A DNA stretch of 64,000 bases, from assembly GCF_018449515.1 (NCBI RefSeq), contig NZ_JAAVUQ010000001.1:523741-587740 (forward strand). Direction: 5' to 3'. Both the position numbers and the translations under genes were made by a program. The DNA comes from Caballeronia sp. dw_19 (lineage in GTDB: Bacteria; Pseudomonadota; Gammaproteobacteria; Burkholderiales; Burkholderiaceae). Positions 1 to 8,240 of the stretch are shown here, piece after piece. The number at the start of each line of letters is the position of its first letter. The stretch's first letter is position 1. The notes under the pieces are model-generated. The model did not search any database, was not told the origin of the DNA, and saw nothing but the letters and a program-made list of their open reading frames with translations.

Positions 1-1
1 A

Positions 2-103
2 AAGCAGTTGAACTATGGCAAGCACGCACGCGTGATCGTCGATCGATATCTCGCGCAGGACTTCGAAGCCGCGCTCAAGAAAGCGATGGCGACCGCGAAG
101 TGA
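2..103 (+). CDS. C-terminal end of an unidentified prophage protein (partial)
   Basis: The window opens inside a reading frame whose last 33 residues are visible; it ends in VIVDRYLAQDFEAALKKAMA-type helical sequence followed by TGA. The frame uses typical high-G+C codons and stops 248 bases before the terminase small subunit gene, where lambdoid genomes carry the end of the early/delayed-early region. I do not recognise the family from this fragment. The start lies outside the window. Confidence 0.5.
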   Translation, partial: KQLNYGKHARVIVDRYLAQDFEAALKKAMATAK

Positions 104-185
104 GGTAGGCAACCCAAGCCGCTAGCCACTGGCGCGACGGCGTGGCGACCCCATGCGCGACCTCCGCGCAACCTCCGCCGGGAGA

Positions 186-230
186 GCCCTGCCCTGCCCT
201 GCCCCGCCCACCCCCCGGGGGGTCCATGGG
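186..230. other. G+C-rich palindrome and pentamer repeats, candidate cos cleavage region
   Basis: Three tandem GCCCT units (186-200) lead into a perfect 12-base palindrome CCCCCCGGGGGG (211-222) and then CCATGG (225-230). The stretch lies in the only sizeable non-coding gap before the terminase genes, where lambda keeps cosN. The palindrome is seen directly; that it is the terminase nicking site is inference from position. Confidence 0.35.
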
Positions 231-304
231 TCCCTCCTGGGGTCTCCCCATTACACGGGCAGTGCGCGCGCCCGGTCTACCCGTTCTTTTGATTTAAAAA
301 AACG

Positions 305-436
305 CGTTACACGTTACACGGTCGCAACGTGCAATCGCGACGGAAATCCTTATGGCTGCTGGCGAGCACGGCGTAACGCAGGCGACGCGCAGCGCCAAAT
401 CGAAAACGGCCCGCGTTACACCGCCGCCCGTTACAC
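305..436. repeat. Four CGTTACAC iterons, candidate terminase-binding (cosB-like) sites
   Basis: The octamer CGTTACAC occurs at 305-312, 312-319, 414-421 and 429-436, all in the same orientation. The first pair is preceded by an A/T-rich tract (about 287-302) that could bend. The other pair lies inside the first codons of the terminase small subunit gene. Lambda cosB has repeated R sites bound by the Nu1 winged helix plus an IHF site; the arrangement here is similar, but binding is inferred. Confidence 0.4.
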
Positions 437-1041
437 CCGTCGTCGTTGGCAAGGCCGGATTGTGCGAGGCAATCGGCTGGACGCGACCGCGGCTTGATCG
501 ACGCCTCGACGGCGACGCAGCGTTTCCGGTGGTGAAGCGCGGGACACGCGCCGGCGGATGGGAATTCGATGTTGCCGACGTCCAGGCATATCTGACCGGC
601 ACGCGTCGACAGCCGGCGGCGCGAGCGGCAGAGAAACCGGCGCCTAAGGTTGCTGCTGAGAAACAAGCCGGCGCGCGGATCGATGCGCGTGCCAACGAAG
701 GCAACCCTTACCCAGGTGCGAGATACAGCGTCGTGCCGCCGGCGGGAGTGGAGCCGGTTGCTCATGCAGGCGAGCAGTCAGCTCGGCAACGCCGTGATGC
801 TGTTCAGGCAGAGATTCTTGAGGACCAGTTGCGCCGCAATCGTGGCGAGCTGGTTCAGGTTGAGTTGATGCGCCAAGTGCTCAGCACGATGCTGGCGCAT
901 CTCGGCAAGGGCCTCGACCGACTCTCCGATCAGATCGTCGAGAAGCTCGGGCTTCCGGAGGAATACGCCTCCGATATCCGGACGGTGACAGACGAGCTGC
1001 GGCGAACCATGGCCGACGAGCTCAAAGTGCTTTTGGGCTGA
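352..1041 (+). CDS. Terminase small subunit, Nu1-like
   Basis: This 229-residue protein is the DNA-recognition subunit of the packaging motor. Residues about 27-85 read as a Nu1/DUF1441-type winged helix: a short helix-turn-helix (GLCEAIGWTRPRLDRRL) followed by a wing with GGWEFDVADVQAYL. A charged, Ala/Pro-rich linker leads to a helical C-terminal half (LEDQLRRNRGELV and onward) that should mediate oligomerisation or contact with the large subunit. The gene starts with ATG at 352 and is followed four bases later by the large subunit gene. Four CGTTACAC repeats surround its start, consistent with cos-type packaging. The family assignment is good; the exact binding site is inferred. Confidence 0.8.
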   Translation: MAAGEHGVTQATRSAKSKTARVTPPPVTPVVVGKAGLCEAIGWTRPRLDRRLDGDAAFPVVKRGTRAGGWEFDVADVQAYLTGTRRQPAARAAEKPAPKVAAEKQAGARIDARANEGNPYPGARYSVVPPAGVEPVAHAGEQSARQRRDAVQAEILEDQLRRNRGELVQVELMRQVLSTMLAHLGKGLDRLSDQIVEKLGLPEEYASDIRTVTDELRRTMADELKVLLG

Positions 1042-1045
1042 CGCG

Positions 1046-3187
1046 ATGTTTGAAACCGAATACGCAGATCCGTACCAAGTGGTGCGTGAGGCGCTGTCGA
1101 ACCTCGTTCCCCCGGAACGCCAGACCGTTGCTGAGTACGCGGTGCTGCACCGGAAGCTGTCGAACCAGGGCGGCGGATACGTCGGACGCTGGCATCACGA
1201 CAAGGCGCCGTACCTCGTGGCACCGATGGATACGTTGAGCCGCCTTGATTACCTCACGACTGTTGTTGTGGGTCCCGGCCAAAGCGGCAAAACGGAAATA
1301 GCTCAATGCTGGCTGTTGAAGTCAGTCGCGAATGATCCGGGCGACCTACTTTGGTACATGCAGACGGATCCGGGTCTCGAATCGTACGTAAAGAGCCGTA
1401 TCAATCCTATGATCGACTCGCATCCCGAGATGGCGATGCGGCTCGGTTCGCGACCGATCGATGATTCGCTGCACTTCAAGCGCTTCGATGGCATGCACGT
1501 GGAGTTCCTGTCCGCGTCGGCGAACAATCTCATCAACAAGTCGGCGCCGCGGATCGTGGCCGACGAGGTTGACGCGTACGACCAGGCGCTCGGCGATGTG
1601 AAGGCCGTGCTCGACGTTCGCCGGCAGACATTCGGGCGCCAGTCGATGTTGTTGGCCTTGAGCCACCCCGACTTGGCGCGCGGCCTGAGGCCGGATCGCG
1701 ACTGGTCGTCCGGGATCATGTCCATGTATGGCGACAGCGATCGCCGCGTCTGGTATTGGCCGTGCCCGCATTGCGGCGCCTGGTCGAGCCCGGCCCCGAT
1801 CGCGAAGCGTTACATGGTCCTGCATTACGACGACAAGCAAACGCTTGACGAAATCGAGCGCAATGCGCGTTTGATCTGCCCGGTGAACGGGTGCCTCATC
1901 GAAGACCGGTCGCGGCGCGCAATGAACGCGGCCGCCTACCGATCGCCGTTTGGCGGCTGGATCGGAGACGGGCAGGAGATCTCGCAGGAAGGTGTTGTGA
2001 CCGGTGACCTGGTCGCGCGCAAGAGTGCCGGCTTCTGGATAGTCGGCGTGATGTCGCCTTTTATCCTCGGTGGTATCGGGGCTCTCGCGCGGGCAAAAGC
2101 AAAAGCCGAGCGCGAGCTCGAGGTCGACGGCGACGACACAGCCCTCCGTCAGGTTACGGTCAAGCAGTTCGGCTTTCCGTACGCTGCGAGTCGCGTTGTC
2201 GGTACCGTCGACGCGAATGACCTGGCCGATCGCGCCGAGCGAGAGTTAGCGCTCCAGGTCGTTCCGCGCGGCGCTCGATTCATGACCGCCCAGGCTGACT
2301 GCCAGATCGCGCATTTTGATTGGTTGGTGCGGGCATACGGTCAGCACGGCGAAAGCTGGGTCGTCGACCGCGGGCGCCTCCCAGCAGATCCAGCCACCTC
2401 ACCAGATGACTGGGACAAGCTTCTCGCCGATGTTTTCCAGCGCACATATCCGTTGGGTGACGGCTCGGGCCGTCGAATGTCCATTCGCGCTTCGGGCTAC
2501 GACTCGGGCGGCCAGCCAGGTGTAGCGCAGCAAGCATATGCGGCGTGGACACGTTGGCGCCGGATTCGCGCTACGAGACGCTTCGGCACCATTGGCGGCC
2601 GCGATGTCTGGTCGATCATTCCGTGCAAGGGCGCGAGCACGCTCAATGCGCCGCGGTTGAATGTCGTTTATCCGGACACAAACCGGAAGGCAAACAAGGC
2701 GGCCGCCGCCGGCAACGTGCCCGTCGCGATGTTCAATCCGAATTCGTTTAAGGACGATTTGATCGGGCAGCTTCGCGTCGGCGAGCCAGGGCCGCTGTAT
2801 GTGCACTTTCCCTATGCGTTGCGATCGACGGAACAGCCGCACGTCTGGTTCGAGCAGTTGACGGCCGAGCAAAAGTTAGCGAATGGCCGCTGGGAAAAAA
2901 TCAATAAGAGCGGCCGCAACGAGGCGCTCGATTTGATGGTGCTGTCACATGTGCTGGCGCATCTACACGGGCTGTCGCGAATCAACTGGGAGAAACCTCC
3001 TGGCTGGGCGGCGCCCTGGGACACGAACACCTCGATTCGCGCAGCAGATCCTTCCGAAGTGGTGACCGAACCCACTGTTGCGGGAGCACCGCCCGTCGTT
3101 ACGGCGCCAGCGCCGGCCCCGGTCGCGTCAGGGCCGTCCGTCAAGACACAGAGCACCAAAAAGTCAATCGCGAGCCGGTTGCCATAG
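1046..3187 (+). CDS. Terminase large subunit, lambda gpA-like
   Basis: This 713-residue packaging ATPase/nuclease belongs to the GpA family. The Walker A motif GPGQSGKT is at residues 76-83, and an acidic Walker B-like VADEVD follows near residue 170. A Cys pair (CPHCG) and a later CPVNGC suggest a zinc-binding insert in the middle. The segment with FMTAQADCQIAHFDW near residue 415 begins the nuclease domain. The length matches lambda gpA (about 640) plus a Pro/Ala-rich tail that should contact the portal. It is preceded by the small subunit gene with a four-base gap and followed by gpW, the lambda order. Confidence 0.93.
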   Translation: MFETEYADPYQVVREALSNLVPPERQTVAEYAVLHRKLSNQGGGYVGRWHHDKAPYLVAPMDTLSRLDYLTTVVVGPGQSGKTEIAQCWLLKSVANDPGDLLWYMQTDPGLESYVKSRINPMIDSHPEMAMRLGSRPIDDSLHFKRFDGMHVEFLSASANNLINKSAPRIVADEVDAYDQALGDVKAVLDVRRQTFGRQSMLLALSHPDLARGLRPDRDWSSGIMSMYGDSDRRVWYWPCPHCGAWSSPAPIAKRYMVLHYDDKQTLDEIERNARLICPVNGCLIEDRSRRAMNAAAYRSPFGGWIGDGQEISQEGVVTGDLVARKSAGFWIVGVMSPFILGGIGALARAKAKAERELEVDGDDTALRQVTVKQFGFPYAASRVVGTVDANDLADRAERELALQVVPRGARFMTAQADCQIAHFDWLVRAYGQHGESWVVDRGRLPADPATSPDDWDKLLADVFQRTYPLGDGSGRRMSIRASGYDSGGQPGVAQQAYAAWTRWRRIRATRRFGTIGGRDVWSIIPCKGASTLNAPRLNVVYPDTNRKANKAAAAGNVPVAMFNPNSFKDDLIGQLRVGEPGPLYVHFPYALRSTEQPHVWFEQLTAEQKLANGRWEKINKSGRNEALDLMVLSHVLAHLHGLSRINWEKPPGWAAPWDTNTSIRAADPSEVVTEPTVAGAPPVVTAPAPAPVASGPSVKTQSTKKSIASRLP

Positions 3188-3196
3188 GAGATTCAC

Positions 3197-3490
3197 GTGG
3201 CTTTCCATAATCCCCATAACCCCAACGGCGTCACCTATCAGGGGATTCCTGACGCGACCATCCAGCAATGGTATTCGCAAGTGCTCCTGGCAGAAGTTCA
3301 GGTCGCATCTGGTGGTAAAGGCGAGGCATTCAGCTACGCGCAAGGCGAAGGAAGTCGCTCCGTTACGTACACCAGAGCAAATTTCGACGCTCTGATCCGC
3401 ATGAAAATTGTTTTGAGAGCCGAGCTGGTTGCGCGCGGTCTGCTTACGCATGGCCGTCGCGCACGCCGGTCGATCGGCTTCTCATATTGA
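3197..3490 (+). CDS. Head-tail joining protein, gpW-like
   Basis: This 97-residue protein starts with GTG at 3197, seven bases after a clear AGGAG. Its central region (LLAEVQVASGGKGEAFSYAQ, then a short beta pair and FDALIRMKIVLRAEL) matches the gpW fold: helix, beta hairpin with a Gly/Lys-rich turn, helix. In lambda, gpW sits between terminase and portal and plugs the head vertex before tail attachment; the gene is in the same place here. It is about 30 residues longer than lambda gpW at the N terminus and overlaps the next gene's start by one base. Confidence 0.75.
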   Translation: MAFHNPHNPNGVTYQGIPDATIQQWYSQVLLAEVQVASGGKGEAFSYAQGEGSRSVTYTRANFDALIRMKIVLRAELVARGLLTHGRRARRSIGFSY

Positions 3491-4209
3491 TGGACCGAAA
3501 AACGTTCATCTATCTCCTGCGTGATCCGCTCACGCAGGACGTCCGGTATGTCGGCAAGACGGTCAAGACTCTTAGAAAGCGCCTGTGCGGCCATATCAGC
3601 CAAGCCAGAGGTGGCAAATCAGATACCTACCGAGATAGGTGGATCCGCGGGTTGGGCGAAAAAGGCTTCATTCCCCTCATTGAACAGATCGAGGTATGCG
3701 GTGACAACTGGGCTGCTCGCGAGCGCCATTGGATCGCGGAGTTCCGGAGTGCCGGTGCGCGCCTGACAAACCATACCGACGGCGGAGAAGGAACGCTCGG
3801 TATCAGATTTTCCCCAGAACGTCGAAAAGCTTGCTCTGAAAGAGTGTCGAGACAGCTGGCCGATCCGAAGGTGCTGGCGGAACGAACGAAGCGTTTGATC
3901 GAAAACGCTTCAGATCCGGTGTTTCGTCAAAGACGTTCAGTGCAGCACACCGAATGGATGATGCAACCCGATCGCCGCACAGCTTATTCGGAATGTATGC
4001 GGAAGCAAATGCAGGATCCCGAGAGACGTCGCCGCGCCTCGGACCATGCGAAGGCACTTATGAATGACCCCGTCCGGCGTGCTATTCGCGACGCGAAGGT
4101 GGCTGTGTTCTGGACACCAGAACGTCGGGCTGCGCAGGCAGATCGCGCGCGCCAACAGGCAATCCAACGGCGAGAACGCCAAGCAGCTGAGGCAATGAAC
4201 CGTGACTGA
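3490..4209 (+). CDS. GIY-YIG family endonuclease, probable homing type
   Basis: The first 90 of 239 residues form a GIY-YIG nuclease domain: FIYLLRDP, then VRYVGKT (the YVGKT half of the motif), an Arg-rich helix (LRKRL), and a Glu-bearing helix (ARERHWIAEF) with the expected Asn in RLTNHTDGGEG. The remaining 150 residues are tandem helical units with DP..RR or PERR motifs about every 20 residues, resembling NUMOD3-type DNA-binding repeats. The ATG at 3490 overlaps the gpW stop and the gene overlaps the portal start by eight bases, so it is fully built into the head operon. The normal lambda order has no gene here, which suggests a mobile insertion later adapted. Confidence 0.75.
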   Translation: MDRKTFIYLLRDPLTQDVRYVGKTVKTLRKRLCGHISQARGGKSDTYRDRWIRGLGEKGFIPLIEQIEVCGDNWAARERHWIAEFRSAGARLTNHTDGGEGTLGIRFSPERRKACSERVSRQLADPKVLAERTKRLIENASDPVFRQRRSVQHTEWMMQPDRRTAYSECMRKQMQDPERRRRASDHAKALMNDPVRRAIRDAKVAVFWTPERRAAQADRARQQAIQRRERQAAEAMNRD

Positions 4210-5839
4210 AAGCGCCGTGCAAATCCTTGATTCGGCAGGTAAGCCGTTCAAGAGTCGCGGAGGTCGCGCGTCCATGCTCGTCGGCGGTTCGCGCACGCCC
4301 TATGATGCGGCCGACATATTCGGCCCACATATGGGCGACTGGCAGCCATATCTATGGTCCCCCGACGGCGAATTAAATATTTATCGCGATCGCATCGTGT
4401 CCCGCGTCCGGGACGTGGTGCGCAACGATGGCTGGGCTTCGGCTGCGGTAACGCGCACGATCGACAATGTGATCGGTGCCGACTTCCGTCCGATTTCCAA
4501 ACCGGACTATCTCGCGTTGCAGTCGATGACCGGGATCAAGGAATTCGATCACGTTTGGGCCGATGAGTTTGGCCAGGCTGTCGAAGCGAACTATCGGAGC
4601 TGGGCCCATGACCCGGGCCGCTATTGCGATACACAGCGCAATCTGACGATGCCGCAGTTGATGGCCCTCGCGTTTCGGCATAAGTGCGTCGACGGCGATG
4701 CGCTCGGCATGCTGCACTGGCGTCCTCAGCGTATCGGCATCGGCCGCGCTCGCTATGCAACCGCTGTTCAGGTGATTGATCCTGATCGATTGTCGAATCC
4801 TCAACTGAACTTCGACCAACAGACGATGCGCGGCGGTGTCGAGGTCGATGAAGACGGGGCCGCAGTCGCGTACTGGATTCGCCGCGCACACCAGGGCGAC
4901 TGGTTCAGCGCAGAGAAGAGCTTGCATTGGGATCGGATTCCTCGCGAGACCGACTGGGGTCGGCCGATCATCATTCACGACTTCGACCACGACCGTGCCG
5001 CGCAACATCGCGGCGGAGCCGGCATGCTCGCGCCGGTTCTGCAGCGCCTGAAGATGCTGATCAAGTACGACGGCACCGAGCTCGACGCGGCAATCATCAA
5101 TGCGATTTTCGGCGCGTACATCGAAAGCCCGTTCGACGATGAGTTCGCATCTGAAGCGCTCGAAGATAGCGATCGGCTGAAGACGTACAGCGACCACCGC
5201 GCCGAGTTCCATGCCGACCGGAAGATGAGGATCGGCGACGCCCGGATCTCTCATTTGTTTCCTGGCGAGAAGATCGGCACCGTCTCGGCTTCCCGTCCGA
5301 CCAGCAATTTCGCGGATTTCGAAAATGCGATGCTGCGCAACGTCGCGGCCGGTACCGGCACGTCGGCGCAGATGATCAGCCAGAACTGGTCGGACGTGAA
5401 CTACAGCTCATACCGCGCGGCGATGCTCGAGGTATGGAAGACGTTTCACCGTAAGCGGACGAACTTTGCCTCCGGGTACGGTCATCCGATCTATTGCGGC
5501 TTCCTGGAAGAGTCGATGGAAGTCGATGACCTTCCGCTGCCCACTGGCGCGCCTCCGTTCATCGAATGTCGCGTGGCTTACTCGCGAGCGAAATGGATGG
5601 GGCCGGGACGTGGATACGTCGATCCGCAGAAAGAGAAAGCTGGGGCAATTCTCGGTATGGATGCCGGCCTGTCAACACTCGAGGACGAATGTGCGGAACT
5701 GGGTGGTTCCGACTGGCGCGAGAAGGTCGGTCAACGCGCCGTCGAGCGCGCGAAATTTCAAGAACTTGGCCTTCCCGTTCCGCAATGGAACAACGGGCAA
5801 TCCGCCACTGAATCTGTAACGACACCGGAGGCCCAATGA
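4202..5839 (+). CDS. Portal protein, lambda gpB-like
   Basis: This 545-residue protein is the dodecameric vertex through which DNA enters and leaves the head. It starts with GTG at 4202, inside the end of the GIY-YIG gene. Family features of the lambda portal (Phage_portal_2) include the N-terminal RDRIVSRVRDVVRNDGWASAAV helix, a Trp-rich barrel region with HWRPQRIG, and the conserved block FENAMLRNVAAGTGTSAQMI near residue 370. The length is typical (lambda gpB 533). Its ATGA stop/start overlap with the downstream protease gene suggests coupled translation. Confidence 0.92.
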   Translation: MTESAVQILDSAGKPFKSRGGRASMLVGGSRTPYDAADIFGPHMGDWQPYLWSPDGELNIYRDRIVSRVRDVVRNDGWASAAVTRTIDNVIGADFRPISKPDYLALQSMTGIKEFDHVWADEFGQAVEANYRSWAHDPGRYCDTQRNLTMPQLMALAFRHKCVDGDALGMLHWRPQRIGIGRARYATAVQVIDPDRLSNPQLNFDQQTMRGGVEVDEDGAAVAYWIRRAHQGDWFSAEKSLHWDRIPRETDWGRPIIIHDFDHDRAAQHRGGAGMLAPVLQRLKMLIKYDGTELDAAIINAIFGAYIESPFDDEFASEALEDSDRLKTYSDHRAEFHADRKMRIGDARISHLFPGEKIGTVSASRPTSNFADFENAMLRNVAAGTGTSAQMISQNWSDVNYSSYRAAMLEVWKTFHRKRTNFASGYGHPIYCGFLEESMEVDDLPLPTGAPPFIECRVAYSRAKWMGPGRGYVDPQKEKAGAILGMDAGLSTLEDECAELGGSDWREKVGQRAVERAKFQELGLPVPQWNNGQSATESVTTPEAQ

Positions 5840-6720
5840 GCCACATCCTTCCGCGGCTCGCGCAGAAGATCTTCAATACGCCGCTCGCCATACATCCAAA
5901 AAAGGCCGAGATCGTTATCGCGGCTCTGGCCGATCGTCTTGGCGTTTCTCAGATGGTTCGCCTGAACGGTACTGCAATCAATCCGTCCGCGATGGAAGAC
6001 GATGAATATGGGTTTGCCGAGCCAGGCAGCACGCCGCGCAGTGGCTATGACATGGTCGGCCCGATCGCAGTGATCGACGTGCAAGGTACGCTCGTGCAAA
6101 AGCTGGGCTCCCTTCGTCCATGGAGTGGCATGACCGGATATGACGGCCTCCGCCAGAACCTCTTCATGGCTGTTGCAGATCCGAAGGTCGAGGCGATCGC
6201 GCTCAACATCGATTCGCCCGGTGGAGAAGTAAGCGGGTGCTTTGATTTGGTGGACACGATCTACGGTCTCCGCGGAAAAAAACCGATTTGGGCAATCCTG
6301 GATGAGTCGGCCTACTCGGCCGCTTATGCCATCGCCAGCGCGGCTGACAAGATTTATGTTCCGCGGACCGGTGGAGTTGGCAGCATCGGCGTCATTGCGG
6401 CCCACGTGGATCTGTCGCAAGCGCTGACGGCCGCAGGTATCAAGGTGACGTTCATCACCTACGGGGATTACAAGGCAGACGGCCACGCCGAGCTGCCTCT
6501 TTCGGATGAAGCGCTCGCGCGCTTTCAGGCCGACATCGATGCGATGGGCGAACTGTTCGTTGAAACGGTTGCCCGCAATCGGAATATCTCGGCCGCCACG
6601 GTCAGAGGTACGAAGGCCGCATGTTTCATGGGTGCCAAAGGTGTCGCCCTTGGACTTGCGGACGAAGTGGCGGCGCCTGATGCCGCGTTTCGGGCTTTGA
6701 TCAAAACGATCACGGCCTAA
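5836..6720 (+). CDS. Prohead maturation protease, S49/SppA type (gpC-like)
   Basis: This 294-residue protein corresponds to the protease part of lambda gpC, which cuts scaffold and portal during head maturation. The S49 fold is visible: IALNIDSPGGEVSGCFDLV, then DESAYSAAYAIASAADKIYV containing the nucleophile region, GGVGSIGVIAAHVD, and YGDYKADGHAELPLS with the candidate general-base Lys. Unlike lambda C/Nu3, the scaffold is not nested in the same frame but follows as a separate gene. ATG overlaps the portal stop (ATGA). Confidence 0.88.
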   Translation: MSHILPRLAQKIFNTPLAIHPKKAEIVIAALADRLGVSQMVRLNGTAINPSAMEDDEYGFAEPGSTPRSGYDMVGPIAVIDVQGTLVQKLGSLRPWSGMTGYDGLRQNLFMAVADPKVEAIALNIDSPGGEVSGCFDLVDTIYGLRGKKPIWAILDESAYSAAYAIASAADKIYVPRTGGVGSIGVIAAHVDLSQALTAAGIKVTFITYGDYKADGHAELPLSDEALARFQADIDAMGELFVETVARNRNISAATVRGTKAACFMGAKGVALGLADEVAAPDAAFRALIKTITA

Positions 6721-6743
6721 ACCATTCCATATTGAGGTAGCAC

Positions 6744-7427
6744 ATGAGCAAGCTCTCGAGGTTTGCGGCCGCGTCGCCGTTCGCCCATTTTCTGGGGCTC
6801 GCCGGCCTCGCCGCGCGCGCAGAAGAAACCACCGACGACGATCGCAAGCAAGGCGCGGATGAGTCGGACGACGACTACTCCAAGCGCATGAAGAAGATGG
6901 ATGAAGACGAAGCCAAGCGCGCGGAGGAAGAAGAAAAAAAGAAAGAGGAAGAGGCACGCAAGGCCGAGGAGGAAAAGAAGGAAGAGGAAGCGCGTGCTGC
7001 CAAGCGCGCGAAAAAGGCGAAGCGCGAAGCCGACGATGACGACGACGCCGACGACACGGAGATGGATGAAGAGGACGACGACGAAGACAAGAAGCGCGAA
7101 GGCCGCGCCCAAGGGGCTCGTCAACGTGAACGGATTCGTTGCGCCCGGATCCTGGCCGCAGGCGTCAAGTCAGGCCGCGTCAATCAGGCTTGTGCGTTTG
7201 CGTTCGATACCACGATGACCGCGAAGCAGGCGGTAGGTGCATTGGCCGCCGGCGCGCTCGACGTTCAGCCGAAGGCTTCCTCGAGCCGGAGCGGCCTGCT
7301 CGAGCTCATGGCGAAGCACCCCCTTCCGAACCCGGGCGCCAGCGGCGGTGCATCGCCGAGCGCAGATCCGGCCGCGGCGGCAGCCGCCAAGGTTGTTGCC
7401 GCCGGCGAGCGCGCACGCGGCGGTTAA
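6744..7427 (+). CDS. Scaffold-like head assembly protein, highly charged
   Basis: This protein of 227 residues has a short hydrophobic N-terminal stretch and then a very long charged, coiled-coil-prone region (about residues 30-125) rich in E, K, D and A runs. An Arg-rich helix (RQRERIRCARILAAGV) and an Ala-rich tail follow. It lies between the protease and the decoration/capsid genes, which is the scaffold position, and high charge with predicted helix is typical of internal scaffolds. No sequence family is certain. The purine-rich coding strand (gaagaagaaaaaaag tract near 6930) is noticeable compared with neighbours. Confidence 0.55.
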   Translation: MSKLSRFAAASPFAHFLGLAGLAARAEETTDDDRKQGADESDDDYSKRMKKMDEDEAKRAEEEEKKKEEEARKAEEEKKEEEARAAKRAKKAKREADDDDDADDTEMDEEDDDEDKKREGRAQGARQRERIRCARILAAGVKSGRVNQACAFAFDTTMTAKQAVGALAAGALDVQPKASSSRSGLLELMAKHPLPNPGASGGASPSADPAAAAAAKVVAAGERARGG

Positions 7428-7475
7428 TCGGGCTCGTTGCAGCAAGCGCCCCCTCTTCTTTCATTGGAGAACTCC

Positions 7476-8153
7476 ATGAGCTTGACCGTCAATAGCGTTG
7501 GCGAAAATCCCCAGCAGCCTTCGATCTACGCCGAAACATTCATCCCGGATCAACTGATCGCGGGCAATCTGAAACTGGTTTCCCAGTCGATCCAACTGAT
7601 GGCCGGCACACTGGCCCGCGGTGCGGTCCTGGGGCAGCAGACCAACAACAGCATCAACTCCGCCGCCGGCACCAACACCGGCAACGGCACGATCGGCACG
7701 CTGTCGCTCGGCGCGACCGAAACGTTCGGCGTGTTCACGCTTGTGGCCACCAGCGCGACGAATTTCACGGTCACCGATCCGGAAGGCAATGCGCTGCCGC
7801 CAGCGACTGTGGGTACCGCGTACTCGAACGCCGAGATCGGTTTCAAGATCACCGCCGGCGGCACCCCGTTCGTCGCGGGCGATTCGTTCACGCTGAATGT
7901 GCTCGAGGCGACCGGCAATTACATCCTGTCGGTGAAAACCGCCAGCGATGGCAGCCAGGTCCCATCCGCGATCCTTGCGGGCTCGACCGACGCAAGCGTT
8001 GCACCGCAGCTGGCCGGCGCGTACTTGCTCGGTGAGTTCAACCAGAACGCGGTCAGCTTCGATCCGTCGTGGTCGCTCCCTGCGTTGCAAACGGCTCTTC
8101 GGCCGTACGGCATTTTCCTGAAGTCGACTGTCTCGGCGGCAGATCCGAGCTAA
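7476..8153 (+). CDS. Head decoration protein, gpD-like with inserted domain
   Basis: The start is ATG at 7476 after TGGAGA, giving 225 residues. The N-terminal part (TLARGAVLGQQT) and the C-terminal part (PSAILAGSTDAS, then GAYLLGEFN) match the HDPD/gpD capsid-cementing family. Between them, from about residue 60 to 155, lies an extra beta-rich unit (TIGTLSLGATETFGVFTLVA through AGDSFTLNV), which makes the protein twice the size of lambda gpD. Such inserts are seen in other phage decoration proteins and probably project from the capsid. A strong hairpin follows the stop codon. Confidence 0.8.
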   Translation: MSLTVNSVGENPQQPSIYAETFIPDQLIAGNLKLVSQSIQLMAGTLARGAVLGQQTNNSINSAAGTNTGNGTIGTLSLGATETFGVFTLVATSATNFTVTDPEGNALPPATVGTAYSNAEIGFKITAGGTPFVAGDSFTLNVLEATGNYILSVKTASDGSQVPSAILAGSTDASVAPQLAGAYLLGEFNQNAVSFDPSWSLPALQTALRPYGIFLKSTVSAADPS

Positions 8154-8174
8154 CCCTCCCCCACGTTCCATCTG

Positions 8175-8200
8175 AAAGGCCCGCTTCGGCGGGCCTTTTT
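8175..8200 (+). terminator. Terminator-like hairpin after gpD gene
   Basis: A perfect 10-base stem AAAGGCCCGC / GCGGGCCTTT closes a stable TTCG tetraloop and ends in a T run. It lies between the decoration and major capsid genes, so read-through or antitermination must feed the downstream late genes, or a second promoter must exist. Confidence 0.75.
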
Positions 8201-8240
8201 CATTGGCGCGCCAGAAACGTAGATATCGGAGAACCCGACC

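Noticed and set aside
5758..6957. Leftward 399-codon frame opposite the protease and scaffold genes
   Set aside because: It is the shadow of two good rightward genes, has no ribosome binding site and gives an Arg/Pro-rich protein with no family features.
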